64,000 bases of DNA from Alangreenwoodia sp964438605 (lineage in GTDB: Bacteria > Bacillota > Clostridia > Peptostreptococcales > Anaerovoracaceae), in contig CAYTKT010000001.1 in assembly GCA_964438605.1 (NCBI GenBank), positions 62,001 through 126,000 on the forward strand, given 5' to 3'. Positions 53,951-63,384 of this stretch are shown here, piece after piece (position 1 is the first letter of the stretch; each line of letters starts with the position of its first letter). Made by a program: the position numbers and the translations under genes. The notes under the pieces were generated by a model. The model did no database searches, was not told where the DNA came from, and worked only from the letters and a program-made list of their open reading frames with translations.

Positions 53951-56900
53951 CTACCTGAAAACGCTCAGAAACTCTATAATCTCCGACAGCATTTTGCGAT
54001 TTTTTTCGACAGGCATTTTAATAAACGGCTTCCGGCTCATATTTATAATCAGCTTCATGCCGTACTTTTCCGACAGCGCCAGCAGCGCCCTGGTATCCAG
54101 CCTATTATTGTCAGGCGCAAACTCAAATACGACTTTTCTGTCTTCCAGCGATACCCGGCGGATTCCCGCAGTCTGGCATTTCGCCTTAATCAGCGCCACC
54201 TGCATCAAAGTCTCCGTCTCCGCCGGAACGTCGCCAAATCTGTCAATCAACTCATCTCTCACGTCGGAAACGTCGCTCTCGGAACGAATATCGGCGATCC
54301 GTTTATACATATCGAGCTTCAGCTTTTCATCTTCGATATAATCCGAAGAAATAAATGCGTTGACCTTGATATCGAGAGAAACCTCCAGTTCCTCATCCTG
54401 AACAGATTCGCCGCGCAGCTTCCTGACGGCGTTGTCGATCAGCTTACAGTAAAGCTCATAGCCAATCATCATCATATGGCCTGACTGCTCTGTACCCAGC
54501 AGATTTCCGGCGCCGCGGATTTCCAGGTCCTTCATCGCAATTTTAAAACTGGAGCCAAACTCTGTAAATTCTTTGATTGCCTTAAGCCGTTGTTCTGCCG
54601 GCTCCGACAGTATCTTGTCCTTGCGGTACATCAGATAAGCGTAAGCCACGCGGTTTGATCGGCCTACACGCCCGCGCAGCTGGTAAAGCTGGGACAGCCC
54701 GAAATGGTCAGCGTCGAGAATAATCAGCGTATTTGCGTTCGGTATGTCGATCCCCGACTCGATAATCGTCGTTGCCACAAGGACATCGTACTCATGCTCC
54801 ATAAATGCCATCATGATATCATCGAGCTTATTTTCCGGCATCTGCCCGTGCCCCACGGCGATTCGCGCTTCGGGGACGAGGTTGCGCAGCCCGTCAGCGA
54901 CTTCCTGAATCCCGTTCACGCGGTTAAATACAACAAACGTCTGTCCGTCGCGTCCCATTTCCCGGCGGATAATCTCACGGATCAGATCGTCGTCCTGTTC
55001 CAGCACATAAGTCTGCACAGGATACCTGTCGTCAATCGGCTCGTCCAGCGTGCTCATACTGCGGATGCCTGACAGCGACATATGAAGCGTTCGCGGAATC
55101 GGCGTTGCGGAAAGAGTCAGAACGTCGATATTTTTCTTAATCTGTTTCATCGCTTCCTTATGCTTGACGCCGAAGCGCTGTTCTTCGTCGATTACGAGAA
55201 GGCCCAGATCTTTAAATTTTACATCTTTTGACAGGATTCGGTGAGTTCCTATCAAAATATCGATACGGCCATCGGCTACACGCTTCATAATTTCACGCTG
55301 CTGCGCATCACTGCGGAAACGGCTCATGACCTCGATATTGAACGGAAAATGCTCAAAGCGTTCAAGAAACGTGCGGTAATGCTGATGGGCCAAAATCGTC
55401 GTAGGCGCCAACAGAGCGGCCTGTTTGCCGTCCATAACGCACTTGAAAATTGCCCGCGCCGCAATTTCAGTCTTTCCAAAGCCCACATCGCCGCAAAGCA
55501 GCCGGTCCATCGGCCACGGCATCTCCATGTCCCGTTTGATTTCCTCAATGCAGCGCAGCTGATTGTCCGTCTCTACATACGGAAACTGTTCTTCAAATTC
55601 ATGCTGCCACACGGTATCTGCGCTGAAGGCGTGGCCCTGGTGAATCGTCCGCTCTGCCGCCATTTTTACAAGATCTTCAGCCATATGTTCAATCGCGGCC
55701 TTTGCCCGTGCCTTCGTCTTTTTCCAGTCGCCGTTGTCCATTTTATTCAGCTTCGGCGCCGTGCCGCCGGAACCTATGTACTTCTGGACGAGATCCATCT
55801 GTTCCACCGGAACGTAAAGCAAACCATCATCCGCGTATTTTATCTTGAGATAATCCTTGCGGTTTCCCTCTACGCACAGCGGTTCGATCCCGATAAAGCG
55901 CCCGATTCCGTGATTTTCATGAACTACGTAATCGCCCTCCCGCAAATCGGCAAACAAACTCATATTTTTCTTTGGACTTTCTTTTTTCTTCTTCCGTCTT
56001 TTTGAGTTTTTGAAAATATCGTTGTCGGAAATCCACGCTTCCTTCGTCTGGGGGAGGAAAAATCCGTGAGGCAGCACGCCTTCCTCATAAATAAGCGACT
56101 CCGGCTGCGCATCAATCTCCATCCGTCTCGCGAATTCCTGAAGATTTTTTATGCGTTCCTCGCTGCCACAGGCGATCCGGACGATATATTTTTCTTCCAG
56201 AAGGCGACGGAGTTCCTTTGCGTAATAATCCATGCGGCCTTCAAATTCCGGCACAGTCAATACACTGATATTTGCGTGCTCCACATCATCGATCAATTTT
56301 GCTTTTTTCTGAAACGGCAGACTGACCGCACCGCCGTACTTTCTGAGCGCTGCCACGATTTCGTACATATCGGCAAAATATTCACTGAAAAAATTTTTCA
56401 ATGTATGGCGTTTTGTGCCGGAAGAAAACGCAGAGTTCTCGTTTTCTTCCGGCGTCGGCGCTTCGTCCATTTTTCCGGCCTCCACAGTTTTTGCGGCCGC
56501 TTCGGCCCGTACATCCGCCGCGTTCTGTCCGATCTTCACATTTTCCGCTGTTTCCACAGGTTCCAAAGACGCTCCGGTCTGCGCGGTGTTTTCAGCCTGC
56601 ACAGCCGCCCGCCCCGGCCCGCTCTCCGCAGTTTCCGCATCTTTTAAAGCCTTTCCTGCCCGCACGGTTTCTTCTTCCCGCGCAGCCGCTGCGCTTTCCC
56701 GCCGTATTTTCCTTTCTTCCGCCAATCCGTCTGTCCAATCTCTGTCAGCCAGCTCGTGCTGTCCGCAGATTCTGTCCCAGTCGTCTGCAAAAATCGTCTT
56801 GGCGCCCGTCATATAATCCCAGATAAATTCGGCGTCGGCGGGCTGCTTCGGGTCCCGGACGACGGCCGGAATAATCCTCACGTAATCCACCGCACGGACG

Positions 56901-57526
56901 GAACGCTGCGTAATCGGATCATAAAGCTTCAGATCGTCAACCCTGTCGTCGAACAGATCGATTCTACAGGGATATTCGCTGTCAGGAGGAAAAATATCAA
57001 TAATTTCGCCCCTGACGCTGAACTGGCCCCGCACTTCTGTCACATCAGTCCGTTCATATCCCGAATCCGTCAGCTTCTCCCTGATTTCCTCATAATTTAT
57101 CGTATCGTCCTTCCTGATGTTAATACACTGCGCCAGAAATTCCGCTGCACCAATCATGCCGCGCGCCGCCGCCATCACAGGCGCTACAAAAACACATTCC
57201 TCGCCGGAAAGAGCCGCTGACAGCCCCCGGATCCGCTCATAGCTGAACAGACGGCTTTTTGCCTCATATGCGAACATACTGCGTTCCTCGTCGGGAAGCA
57301 GAAAAATACGCTTTCCCTTCAAAAAGAAGCTCAGATATTCTTCCATCTGCTTCGCCCGCTCCCTCGTCGAAACGATAATGAGAATCTGGCCTCCGGCTTC
57401 CTCCATCAGCCGGGCACAGGCAAGAGCCGCCGCGCCCTCTGTCAGTCCTGTCACCTGAACAATGCCGCCTGTATCGCGAAGTTCCTTTAACCTCGCGGTA
57501 AACTCCTGAATTCCGGAAATACTCAT
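53951..57526 (-). CDS. mfd: Transcription-repair coupling factor Mfd
   Basis: 1191 residues. Mfd removes stalled RNA polymerase and recruits UvrA. Domains in order: UvrB-like region (about 1-250), an Ala/Glu-rich insertion (about 272-372) peculiar to this protein, the RNA polymerase-interacting CarD-like domain (LREGDYVVHENHGIGRFIGI), the translocase motor (GDVGFGKTEIAARAIF, LVIDEEQRFGVKHKE, LYQLRGRVGRSNR), and the TRCF C-terminal domain. It overlaps pth by 4 bases (ATGA). Confidence 0.97.
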   Translation of the reverse strand: MSISGIQEFTARLKELRDTGGIVQVTGLTEGAAALACARLMEEAGGQILIIVSTRERAKQMEEYLSFFLKGKRIFLLPDEERSMFAYEAKSRLFSYERIRGLSAALSGEECVFVAPVMAAARGMIGAAEFLAQCINIRKDDTINYEEIREKLTDSGYERTDVTEVRGQFSVRGEIIDIFPPDSEYPCRIDLFDDRVDDLKLYDPITQRSVRAVDYVRIIPAVVRDPKQPADAEFIWDYMTGAKTIFADDWDRICGQHELADRDWTDGLAEERKIRRESAAAAREEETVRAGKALKDAETAESGPGRAAVQAENTAQTGASLEPVETAENVKIGQNAADVRAEAAAKTVEAGKMDEAPTPEENENSAFSSGTKRHTLKNFFSEYFADMYEIVAALRKYGGAVSLPFQKKAKLIDDVEHANISVLTVPEFEGRMDYYAKELRRLLEEKYIVRIACGSEERIKNLQEFARRMEIDAQPESLIYEEGVLPHGFFLPQTKEAWISDNDIFKNSKRRKKKKESPKKNMSLFADLREGDYVVHENHGIGRFIGIEPLCVEGNRKDYLKIKYADDGLLYVPVEQMDLVQKYIGSGGTAPKLNKMDNGDWKKTKARAKAAIEHMAEDLVKMAAERTIHQGHAFSADTVWQHEFEEQFPYVETDNQLRCIEEIKRDMEMPWPMDRLLCGDVGFGKTEIAARAIFKCVMDGKQAALLAPTTILAHQHYRTFLERFEHFPFNIEVMSRFRSDAQQREIMKRVADGRIDILIGTHRILSKDVKFKDLGLLVIDEEQRFGVKHKEAMKQIKKNIDVLTLSATPIPRTLHMSLSGIRSMSTLDEPIDDRYPVQTYVLEQDDDLIREIIRREMGRDGQTFVVFNRVNGIQEVADGLRNLVPEARIAVGHGQMPENKLDDIMMAFMEHEYDVLVATTIIESGIDIPNANTLIILDADHFGLSQLYQLRGRVGRSNRVAYAYLMYRKDKILSEPAEQRLKAIKEFTEFGSSFKIAMKDLEIRGAGNLLGTEQSGHMMMIGYELYCKLIDNAVRKLRGESVQDEELEVSLDIKVNAFISSDYIEDEKLKLDMYKRIADIRSESDVSDVRDELIDRFGDVPAETETLMQVALIKAKCQTAGIRRVSLEDRKVVFEFAPDNNRLDTRALLALSEKYGMKLIINMSRKPFIKMPVEKNRKMLSEIIEFLSVFR

Positions 57527-58242
57527 ACGTCCCCCTCCGCAGCCGCGCCAGGCGGCCCGCTTAGTTCATCACTTAACTTTTCCTCTGGTTTATCATTCAG
57601 TTCGTCTGCTGATTTGTTTTCACCAGTTTCTAATTCATCGTTTAATTTGTCATCGCTAACTTTCTCTCGCTTTTTCTTTTCCTTTCTCGTATTGTATTCG
57701 CCCATCGCCACGTCGATGCCTTTTTCAAGCATACAGATCACGGCGTCCGCTGCCCGTAAAATCGCATCCTCTGCAATTTTGCGTTCACTGCTCTGAAAGC
57801 CGCTGATTACATAATCGGCCAGATCGCCTTTCCGTTCACCGCCGATGCCGATTCTCACCCGCGGAAAATCATCGGAAACAATCTGATAAATGACCGAACG
57901 CATTCCGTTATGCGTGCCCGCGCTTCCTTTTTTGCGGATGCGCAGTGATCCCAGCGGAATATCAATATCATCATAAATAACAATCAAATCCTGCGGATCT
58001 GCTTTATAAAAGGAAAGAACCTCCCTGACGCTCTCGCCGCTCAGATTCATATACGTCTGCGGTTTCACAAGCAGAACTTTCTGGCCGCCGGCAAACCCCT
58101 CACCGACAAGCGCTTTATGTTTAATCCGACTGACGCGAATGCCGAGTTTTTCCGCCAGAATGTCAATCGTCAAAAATCCCACATTATGTTTCGTATTTTC
58201 ATATTGTTTTCCCGGATTGCCCAACCCTACGATAATTCTCAC
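57523..58242 (-). CDS. pth: Peptidyl-tRNA hydrolase Pth with charged C-terminal tail
   Basis: 239 residues from the GTG at 58242, chosen because the family start (RIIVGLGNPGKQYENTKHNV) begins at codon 2 and GAGGCGGTG lies ahead; an upstream frame adds 39 non-homologous residues. It cleaves peptidyl-tRNA released from ribosomes. The catalytic His is in NTKHNVGF, with KPQTYMNLSGE and IYDDIDIPLGSLRIRKKGSA. After residue about 190 there is a roughly 50-residue Asp/Glu/Lys-rich tail with repeated DEL motifs, absent in typical Pth. It is coupled to mfd. Confidence 0.95.
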   Translation of the reverse strand: MRIIVGLGNPGKQYENTKHNVGFLTIDILAEKLGIRVSRIKHKALVGEGFAGGQKVLLVKPQTYMNLSGESVREVLSFYKADPQDLIVIYDDIDIPLGSLRIRKKGSAGTHNGMRSVIYQIVSDDFPRVRIGIGGERKGDLADYVISGFQSSERKIAEDAILRAADAVICMLEKGIDVAMGEYNTRKEKKKREKVSDDKLNDELETGENKSADELNDKPEEKLSDELSGPPGAAAEGDV

Positions 58243-58403
58243 TTTTTCACCGCCTCTCACAAAATTCATCTGAACAATACGATAATCTGCACTCAAAAAC
58301 AGCCGCTCCGTTTCATTTGACATATAAAACACGCGTAAAGCCGCATATAAAGTACACATGAAACGTCTTGCAGCCGGTCATTTGCATATATGCTTACAGA
58401 AAA

Positions 58404-58450
58404 ATCCCCCTGTTGTTCGCAGACCGGAAAAATGTCGCTGACAGGGGGAT
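58404..58450 (-). terminator. Terminator downstream of prs
   Basis: A perfect 10-bp stem (ATCCCCCTGT and its complement) with a long loop is followed on the minus strand by TTTTTC, 10 bases past the prs stop. Confidence 0.7.
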
Positions 58451-58459
58451 GACAAACAA

Positions 58460-59425
58460 CTATTCGAAAATCGTGCTCAGAGGCTCGTTATTAAAAATCC
58501 GCCTCATAGCATCAGCAAAGACCGGCGCGACAGACAGCATCTTCATCTTTGAAGTTCTCTTTTCCGGCGGCAGCGGAATCGTATTCAGCAGAATCATCTG
58601 TTTAATCGCAGAATCCTCAATCCGCTGAATTGCCGGCCCTGACAGAACGGGATGCGTCGCACAGGCATAAACCTCCTTCGCGCCCAGCTTTTTTAAGGCA
58701 TTTGCCGCATTCGTGATGGTTCCTGCCGTATCTACCATATCATCCACAAGAATTGCTGTCTTTCCGTCAATATCACCGATAATATTCATAATTTCAGAAA
58801 CGTTCGGCTTCGGCCTTCTCTTGTCTACAATCGCAATCGGACATTCGAGAATTCCCGACAGCGAACGCGCTCTCGTCACGCTGCCCAAATCGGGGGATAC
58901 GACAACGATGTCACTGTCAATCGTCCCGCTTTTTATCAATTCTTTTAAATATTTTCCGAGAATCGGCATTCCGATGAGATGATCCACCGGAATATCAAAA
59001 TATCCCTGGATTTGCGCCGCGTGCAGATCCATCGTAATAATCCTGTCTACACCGGCGACACTCAGCAGATCGGCCGTCAGCTTTGCCGTAATCGGATCTC
59101 TCGGTTTTGCCTTTCTGTCCTGTCTCGCGTAGCCGTAATAAGGAATGACCGCATTGATTCTGCCCGCTGACGCACGTTTCATCGCGTCGATCATAATAAG
59201 AAGCTCCATCAGATTGTCATTCGTCGGATTGCACGTTGACTGGATGATATATACATCCTCCCCCCGGACTGTCTCCCAGAGGCTGACCGAAATCTCGCCG
59301 TCACTGAATTTGCTGACCGTCGCCTCTCCCAGCGGTTTTCCCATGATGGCCGCAATCTCCTCTGCCAGTTCGGGATTTGAATTCCCCGCAAATATTTTGT
59401 AATCGTAAAATACACCGTTTCTCAT
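58460..59425 (-). CDS. prs: Ribose-phosphate pyrophosphokinase
   Basis: 321 residues from the ATG at 59425 (GGAGG 8 bases ahead). It makes PRPP from ribose 5-phosphate and ATP for nucleotide, His and Trp synthesis. DLHAAQIQGYFDIPVDHL holds metal and substrate ligands and ILVDDMVDTAGTITNAANAL is the PRPP-binding loop. glmU-prs-pth-mfd is a common Firmicutes order; here a terminator splits prs from pth. Confidence 0.97.
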   Translation of the reverse strand: MRNGVFYDYKIFAGNSNPELAEEIAAIMGKPLGEATVSKFSDGEISVSLWETVRGEDVYIIQSTCNPTNDNLMELLIMIDAMKRASAGRINAVIPYYGYARQDRKAKPRDPITAKLTADLLSVAGVDRIITMDLHAAQIQGYFDIPVDHLIGMPILGKYLKELIKSGTIDSDIVVVSPDLGSVTRARSLSGILECPIAIVDKRRPKPNVSEIMNIIGDIDGKTAILVDDMVDTAGTITNAANALKKLGAKEVYACATHPVLSGPAIQRIEDSAIKQMILLNTIPLPPEKRTSKMKMLSVAPVFADAMRRIFNNEPLSTIFE

Positions 59426-59564
59426 AATTGTATCCTCCAGTTTGTCCATCCATTCCGCGATCTGTTTTTACCGATAACGCCGCAAGCCGCCCTGTGCTCC
59501 TGCCGCCGAATGAGCTGTTTCTTTCAATAGTCCATCTTATATATTAAAAAGTTTTGTCCTCGAT

Positions 59565-60944
59565 TTACTTCTTCTTTTTGCTCAAGCCCTTTTTCTCGAC
59601 CCAGCCTTTCTCAATCACCTCGCGTGAGCGGCCGACGCAAAGAGCGCCTTCCTCAACAGGAATCGTAACCGTAGTGCCCGCCGCGACATACGCATCGTCA
59701 GCCACCTGCACCGGCGCCACGAGATTGGCGTTGCTGCCGATAAACGCCCTGTCGCCCACTGTGCTGTGGAACTTGTGAACCCCGTCATAATTTGCGAAGA
59801 CGACGCCGCAGCCGACGTTGACGTCCCGCCCCACATCGGCATCTCCGATATACGCCAGATGAGCCGCTTTTGAACCGTCCCCGAAGGCAGCATTCTTGAT
59901 CTCGACGAAATCACCGACCCGACATTCATTGCCGACTCTGCTGCCCGGCCGCAGATATGCGAAAGGTCCCACACGCGTGTTTTCCCCGATGCTGCTGTCT
60001 TTGACCACGGAATTCTGAATTTCCGTGCCGTCGCCGACTGTCCCGTTTTCGATCACCGTATCTTTTCCTATTATACAATGTTTTCCAATCACCGTTTTCC
60101 CCCGCAGAATGACGCCCGGCCAGATTTCCGTATCGCTGCCGATAATCACATCCTCCTCGATCAGAACGCTGTCCGGATCGACAATCGTCACGCCATCCAT
60201 CATATGGCGCCGCGCAATTCGTCTGCGCATTACGCCGGACGCTTCGGAAAGCTGCACCCTGTTATTGATTCCCATGATCTCATCCGCATCGCTGACTGTG
60301 AAGGCTCCGGCTCCCGGCCCGGCTGCCGCCATAGCGATCAGGTCGGTAATATAATACTCACCCTGCGCGTTATCGTTTTTCAATTTGGAAAGATTTTCTC
60401 TGAGAAATGACGCGTTGCAGCAGTACATTCCTGCGTTTACTTCTTTGACGGCTTTTTCCGTCTCGTCGGCATCCTTTTGCTCCACGATTTTTTCAAGACT
60501 GCCGTCCTCTTTGCGGATGATTCTGCCGTATCCGAACGGATCATCAAAGACTGCCGTCATCACCGTAACAGCATTTCCGTTCGCCTCGTGACAACGCGCA
60601 AATTCTGTCAGCGTTTCCGCCGTAATCAGCGGAGTATCGCCGCAAATCACAAAAACATCGCCTTCCTCAGGAAGATAAGACGCCGCCTGCATGACCGCGT
60701 GGCCCGTTCCAAGCTGCTCGGTCTGGACAGCGAATATAATTCCGTCGCCTGCCAGCGCCTCTTTTACGAGATCCGCGCCGTGGCCCACTACAACGATGAC
60801 ACGCTCCGCACCGGCCCGCTTTACCTGGCTTATCACGTGGGCCGCCATAGGTTTGCCGCAGACCTCATGGAGAACCTTGGGCCTGTCAGACTTCATCCGC
60901 GTCCCCGCTCCTGCCGCCAGAATTACAGCCGTTTTACAATTCAT
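59565..60944 (-). CDS. glmU: Bifunctional GlmU: GlcN-1-P acetyltransferase / GlcNAc-1-P uridyltransferase
   Basis: 459 residues. It makes UDP-GlcNAc, the substrate of MurA and MurG in this pathway. The N-terminal uridyltransferase has LAAGAGTRMKSDRPKVLHEV at about 10-29 and CGDTPLITAETL. The C-terminal half is a left-handed beta-helix of hexapeptide repeats (from about 255) with the acetyltransferase segments AYLRPGSRVGNECRVGDFVE and NYDGVHKFHS. Length and order are normal. It has its own promoter at 61030-61058. Confidence 0.97.
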   Translation of the reverse strand: MNCKTAVILAAGAGTRMKSDRPKVLHEVCGKPMAAHVISQVKRAGAERVIVVVGHGADLVKEALAGDGIIFAVQTEQLGTGHAVMQAASYLPEEGDVFVICGDTPLITAETLTEFARCHEANGNAVTVMTAVFDDPFGYGRIIRKEDGSLEKIVEQKDADETEKAVKEVNAGMYCCNASFLRENLSKLKNDNAQGEYYITDLIAMAAAGPGAGAFTVSDADEIMGINNRVQLSEASGVMRRRIARRHMMDGVTIVDPDSVLIEEDVIIGSDTEIWPGVILRGKTVIGKHCIIGKDTVIENGTVGDGTEIQNSVVKDSSIGENTRVGPFAYLRPGSRVGNECRVGDFVEIKNAAFGDGSKAAHLAYIGDADVGRDVNVGCGVVFANYDGVHKFHSTVGDRAFIGSNANLVAPVQVADDAYVAAGTTVTIPVEEGALCVGRSREVIEKGWVEKKGLSKKKK

Positions 60945-61029
60945 ATATTATCTCCTTCACGAACTTTTTACCTGTTCCTTATTCCGAACGATAAAAAACT
61001 GTATTTGCAATCTTTATCAATTCATGAAA

Positions 61030-61058
61030 ATTATATCATCATCCTACCTGCATTACAA
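61030..61058 (-). promoter_or_regulatory. Promoter of glmU
   Basis: TTGTAA (61053-61058) and TATAAT (61030-61035) with a 17-base spacer, about 85 bases upstream of the start. Confidence 0.65.
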
Positions 61059-61277
61059 AGAAAAACGCAGGATAATAAGCCAAAAAAACAGATACGCCGC
61101 AAAGGATACTGACATTCCTGTCGTTTACACGGCGATTAGTGATTCTGTGAACCGGCCCCGCAAAGGAAGACTCCGACAGGCGCAGAAAGATTATGTGCGC
61201 CACAGACGCATCGGTCGCGTTTCTTAGAACCCGGCAAAAAGACTATCAAAATGAACGAGGCCATCTTGTTCTACAAC

Positions 61278-61309
61278 AAAACCCCCTGCGCTGCTTCGCA
61301 GGGGGTTTT
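61278..61309. terminator. Strong bidirectional terminator
   Basis: A perfect 13-bp stem AAAACCCCCTGCG/CGCAGGGGGTTTT with a 6-base loop. It lies about 140 bases past the stop of the minus-strand DtxR-like gene. Confidence 0.85.
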
Positions 61310-61450
61310 GAAACCATTTTGGAGAAGGCTTTGCTTGAAACCTCAAGGGGCGTCTGAGCATTTGCATATGTAATAACTCACTACATTCGCCACCACGGCG
61401 ACCATCAAAACTATAAACGCACGTATTGATTCATCTTTTATTTCACTCGC

Positions 61451-62356
61451 TCATGTAATGCAAAAATCATGTTCCTCCTCCGGACACAGCGCTTTCCGCC
61501 AGGTTTTCTCCTGGTTCTCAAGCAATCCGAGAAGAAAATCGCCGCCGAAAAGTTCTGCAAAACGCGCCAGGCGTTTCATGTTTTTTCTTCCGCCCAGGCT
61601 CTCAAAGACGTTTAACGCTTCTTCCGCCGCATCAGGGCCGCCGTAACGGGAAACGATCTGCGCTGAACGTCGGAATGTTTCACTGCCGTCTGTAAAAGCC
61701 TCAGGGCCGCCCATCTCTTCCACTGCATTTAAGATTTCTTCCAGACGTTCCTCTCCTCCGCCGCGTTCCACGAGTGACTGCTTTTTCTTTGCTCCTTCGA
61801 TGCCGCCGATCATTTCCACAATAATTTCTGTCTGCTCGTCAATCCTCAGGGCGACATCTGCAATCCCGCCCGCATCATCTTTTCCGTCCGGAGTTTCATT
61901 CCTCCCCGCACTTTGCGCGGCGCGCCATTCTTCCCCCTCCTTCAGGAAAACATCCATATATCGTTTCAGTACCGCCAATGTATGTTCGCTGATGCCGTGT
62001 TCCATATAACACGCCTCGTCTTCAGCATCTTCTTCCGGTATGCCAAGCTGTACCAGCCAGCTTTTAATCAGTTGATTGCGGCTGAGAATCTGCCGTGCAA
62101 GCCGTTCTCCCTCCGGCGTAAAGCTCAGCGACTGTTTATTAGACCTGCGGCCGCCCCGGCGCTCCAGCGGCAGGATATACCCGGCAATCGCCAGTTTATT
62201 TACTGAAGAATATGCCGTCGCCAGATTTGCACCGAGTTCCTCCGCCAGATCACTCACATAAACATGCCCGTACTGGAGCTTGAGGAGCAGCGCCGTCTTC
62301 AAGTAATCCTCATCAGCTTGGCGCGATGCTTCCGCACGCCTGTTCACTCTCGCCAT
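61451..62356 (-). CDS. DtxR-like metal-dependent regulator with C-terminal extension
   Basis: 301 residues. The N-terminal half fits the DtxR/MntR family: a winged helix (DYLKTALLLKLQYGHVYVSD, LAEELGANLATAYSSVNKLA, LSFTPEGERLARQIL) and a dimerisation region with EACYMEHGIS, matching the metal-ligand Cys-x2-Glu-His segment. The usual RH upstream of the dimer domain is RN here, so the second metal site may be altered. The C-terminal 150 residues are charged, lack the SH3-like domain and match nothing I recognise. It is probably cotranscribed with the regulator and ABC exporter upstream, suggesting metal-linked control. Confidence 0.72.
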   Translation of the reverse strand: MARVNRRAEASRQADEDYLKTALLLKLQYGHVYVSDLAEELGANLATAYSSVNKLAIAGYILPLERRGGRRSNKQSLSFTPEGERLARQILSRNQLIKSWLVQLGIPEEDAEDEACYMEHGISEHTLAVLKRYMDVFLKEGEEWRAAQSAGRNETPDGKDDAGGIADVALRIDEQTEIIVEMIGGIEGAKKKQSLVERGGGEERLEEILNAVEEMGGPEAFTDGSETFRRSAQIVSRYGGPDAAEEALNVFESLGGRKNMKRLARFAELFGGDFLLGLLENQEKTWRKALCPEEEHDFCIT

Positions 62357-62471
62357 ATTTTGCTCCTTTTACCAGATTTTCAATTCTCCATTCAAATCCC
62401 TTTCGATTACACATTTTAACGCAGCATTCCGCCATCTGTCAAACGTAACGGAAAAGAACGGCGGTTCTCCT

Positions 62472-63338
62472 TCAGCTTTCTTCTTTTTCGTCCGCTTTTT
62501 CCATATCCCCGTTTTGCCACCCTGACAACCGCTTTGTTTTGCCGAGGAAAAACACAAGATCCGCCTGGCTGTCAGGCATTCCCAGCATACCGACAGATGC
62601 CCGCGCATATATCCGCAGAACGCCGCACAGCCCGTCATCGCTTTCCACGCACCTGACCGCGCTGCCGGGAATCAGGCAGCTTCCTCTTTCGCCGCGCTGC
62701 GTTTCATACCACGCACCGGCTTTCTGATACCAAAGCCTGTCGAGAATCCCTTTCATGCGTTTTCTGTTCCGCGGCTGATACCAGATCTGGCGCGGATAAA
62801 GAAGGAACGTGCTCTTTCGTTCCTCACGGAGAAGAATCGCCGGTTTCCAGAATCCCCGGTCGCCCATCGAAAGTTCGGCCCTTTCTTTTTTGTAAACGCT
62901 GAAATCCACTTGGTAAATGCCGACGGGAAAGGAGCTGATCTTAAAATCTGTCCCGTTTGCTTTCGGTTCCGGACGCCGCTGCAGCCAGTCTCTGACCAGC
63001 CCTTCCACCGTTTCGATTTCCAGGCTGACGATAATCCGCCGCGATTCCCGCTCCGCGGCTAACGGCTCAAGGCCGAGACTGATCTCCAGCCACTCTGTCA
63101 GCGTGCGCTGCTGCTCAAACTTCGGGGAAATATACTCCCAGCCTTCCTCTGTCAGCGTGATCTCCCCCATCATCCCGCGAACGATCATTCCCTGCGCCTC
63201 TAACGCTTCGCTAACTTTAAACACTGACGGTTTGCTCACGTGAAACTGTTCGGCAGCTTCAGAAATAGATTTGAGCTGGCCGTCCCTGGAGGCAAAAAAG
63301 AGAAGATATTCCTCCTGTCTAAGCGTGAGCCGTTCCAT
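62472..63338 (-). CDS. Winged-helix (DtxR/MarR-like) regulator with unknown C-terminal domain
   Basis: 288 residues. An N-terminal winged helix of about 70 residues (LRQEEYLLFFASRDGQLKSI, then SKPSVFKVSEALEAQGMIVR) resembles DtxR-type DNA-binding domains. The C-terminal 190 residues are rich in Arg, Trp and Tyr, with two Gly-rich stretches, and match no family I know. It lies 46 bases after the ABC transporter stop and upstream of a second DtxR-like gene. Two tandem, related regulators after one exporter is unusual. Confidence 0.55.
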   Translation of the reverse strand: MERLTLRQEEYLLFFASRDGQLKSISEAAEQFHVSKPSVFKVSEALEAQGMIVRGMMGEITLTEEGWEYISPKFEQQRTLTEWLEISLGLEPLAAERESRRIIVSLEIETVEGLVRDWLQRRPEPKANGTDFKISSFPVGIYQVDFSVYKKERAELSMGDRGFWKPAILLREERKSTFLLYPRQIWYQPRNRKRMKGILDRLWYQKAGAWYETQRGERGSCLIPGSAVRCVESDDGLCGVLRIYARASVGMLGMPDSQADLVFFLGKTKRLSGWQNGDMEKADEKEES

Positions 63339-63384
63339 ATATTACCTCCTTATTCTTCCGAAAATAATTTCTTTATATTATTAT

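Larger units (their letters stand above)
60945..61450. other. Spacer upstream of glmU
   Basis: It contains the glmU promoter (61030-61058) and a bidirectional terminator (61278-61309). A plus-strand frame ending at 61227 (VVYTAISDSVNRPRKGRLRQ near its end) stops shortly before the terminator and might be a gene remnant, but no family was recognised. Confidence 0.4.

Noticed and set aside
55241..56005. 254-codon plus-strand frame inside mfd
   Set aside because: Antisense to the Mfd translocase motor; no own ribosome binding site or family match.
61085..61227. Plus-strand frame ending before a strong terminator
   Set aside because: About 45 residues with no recognised family; possibly a relic but not supportable.
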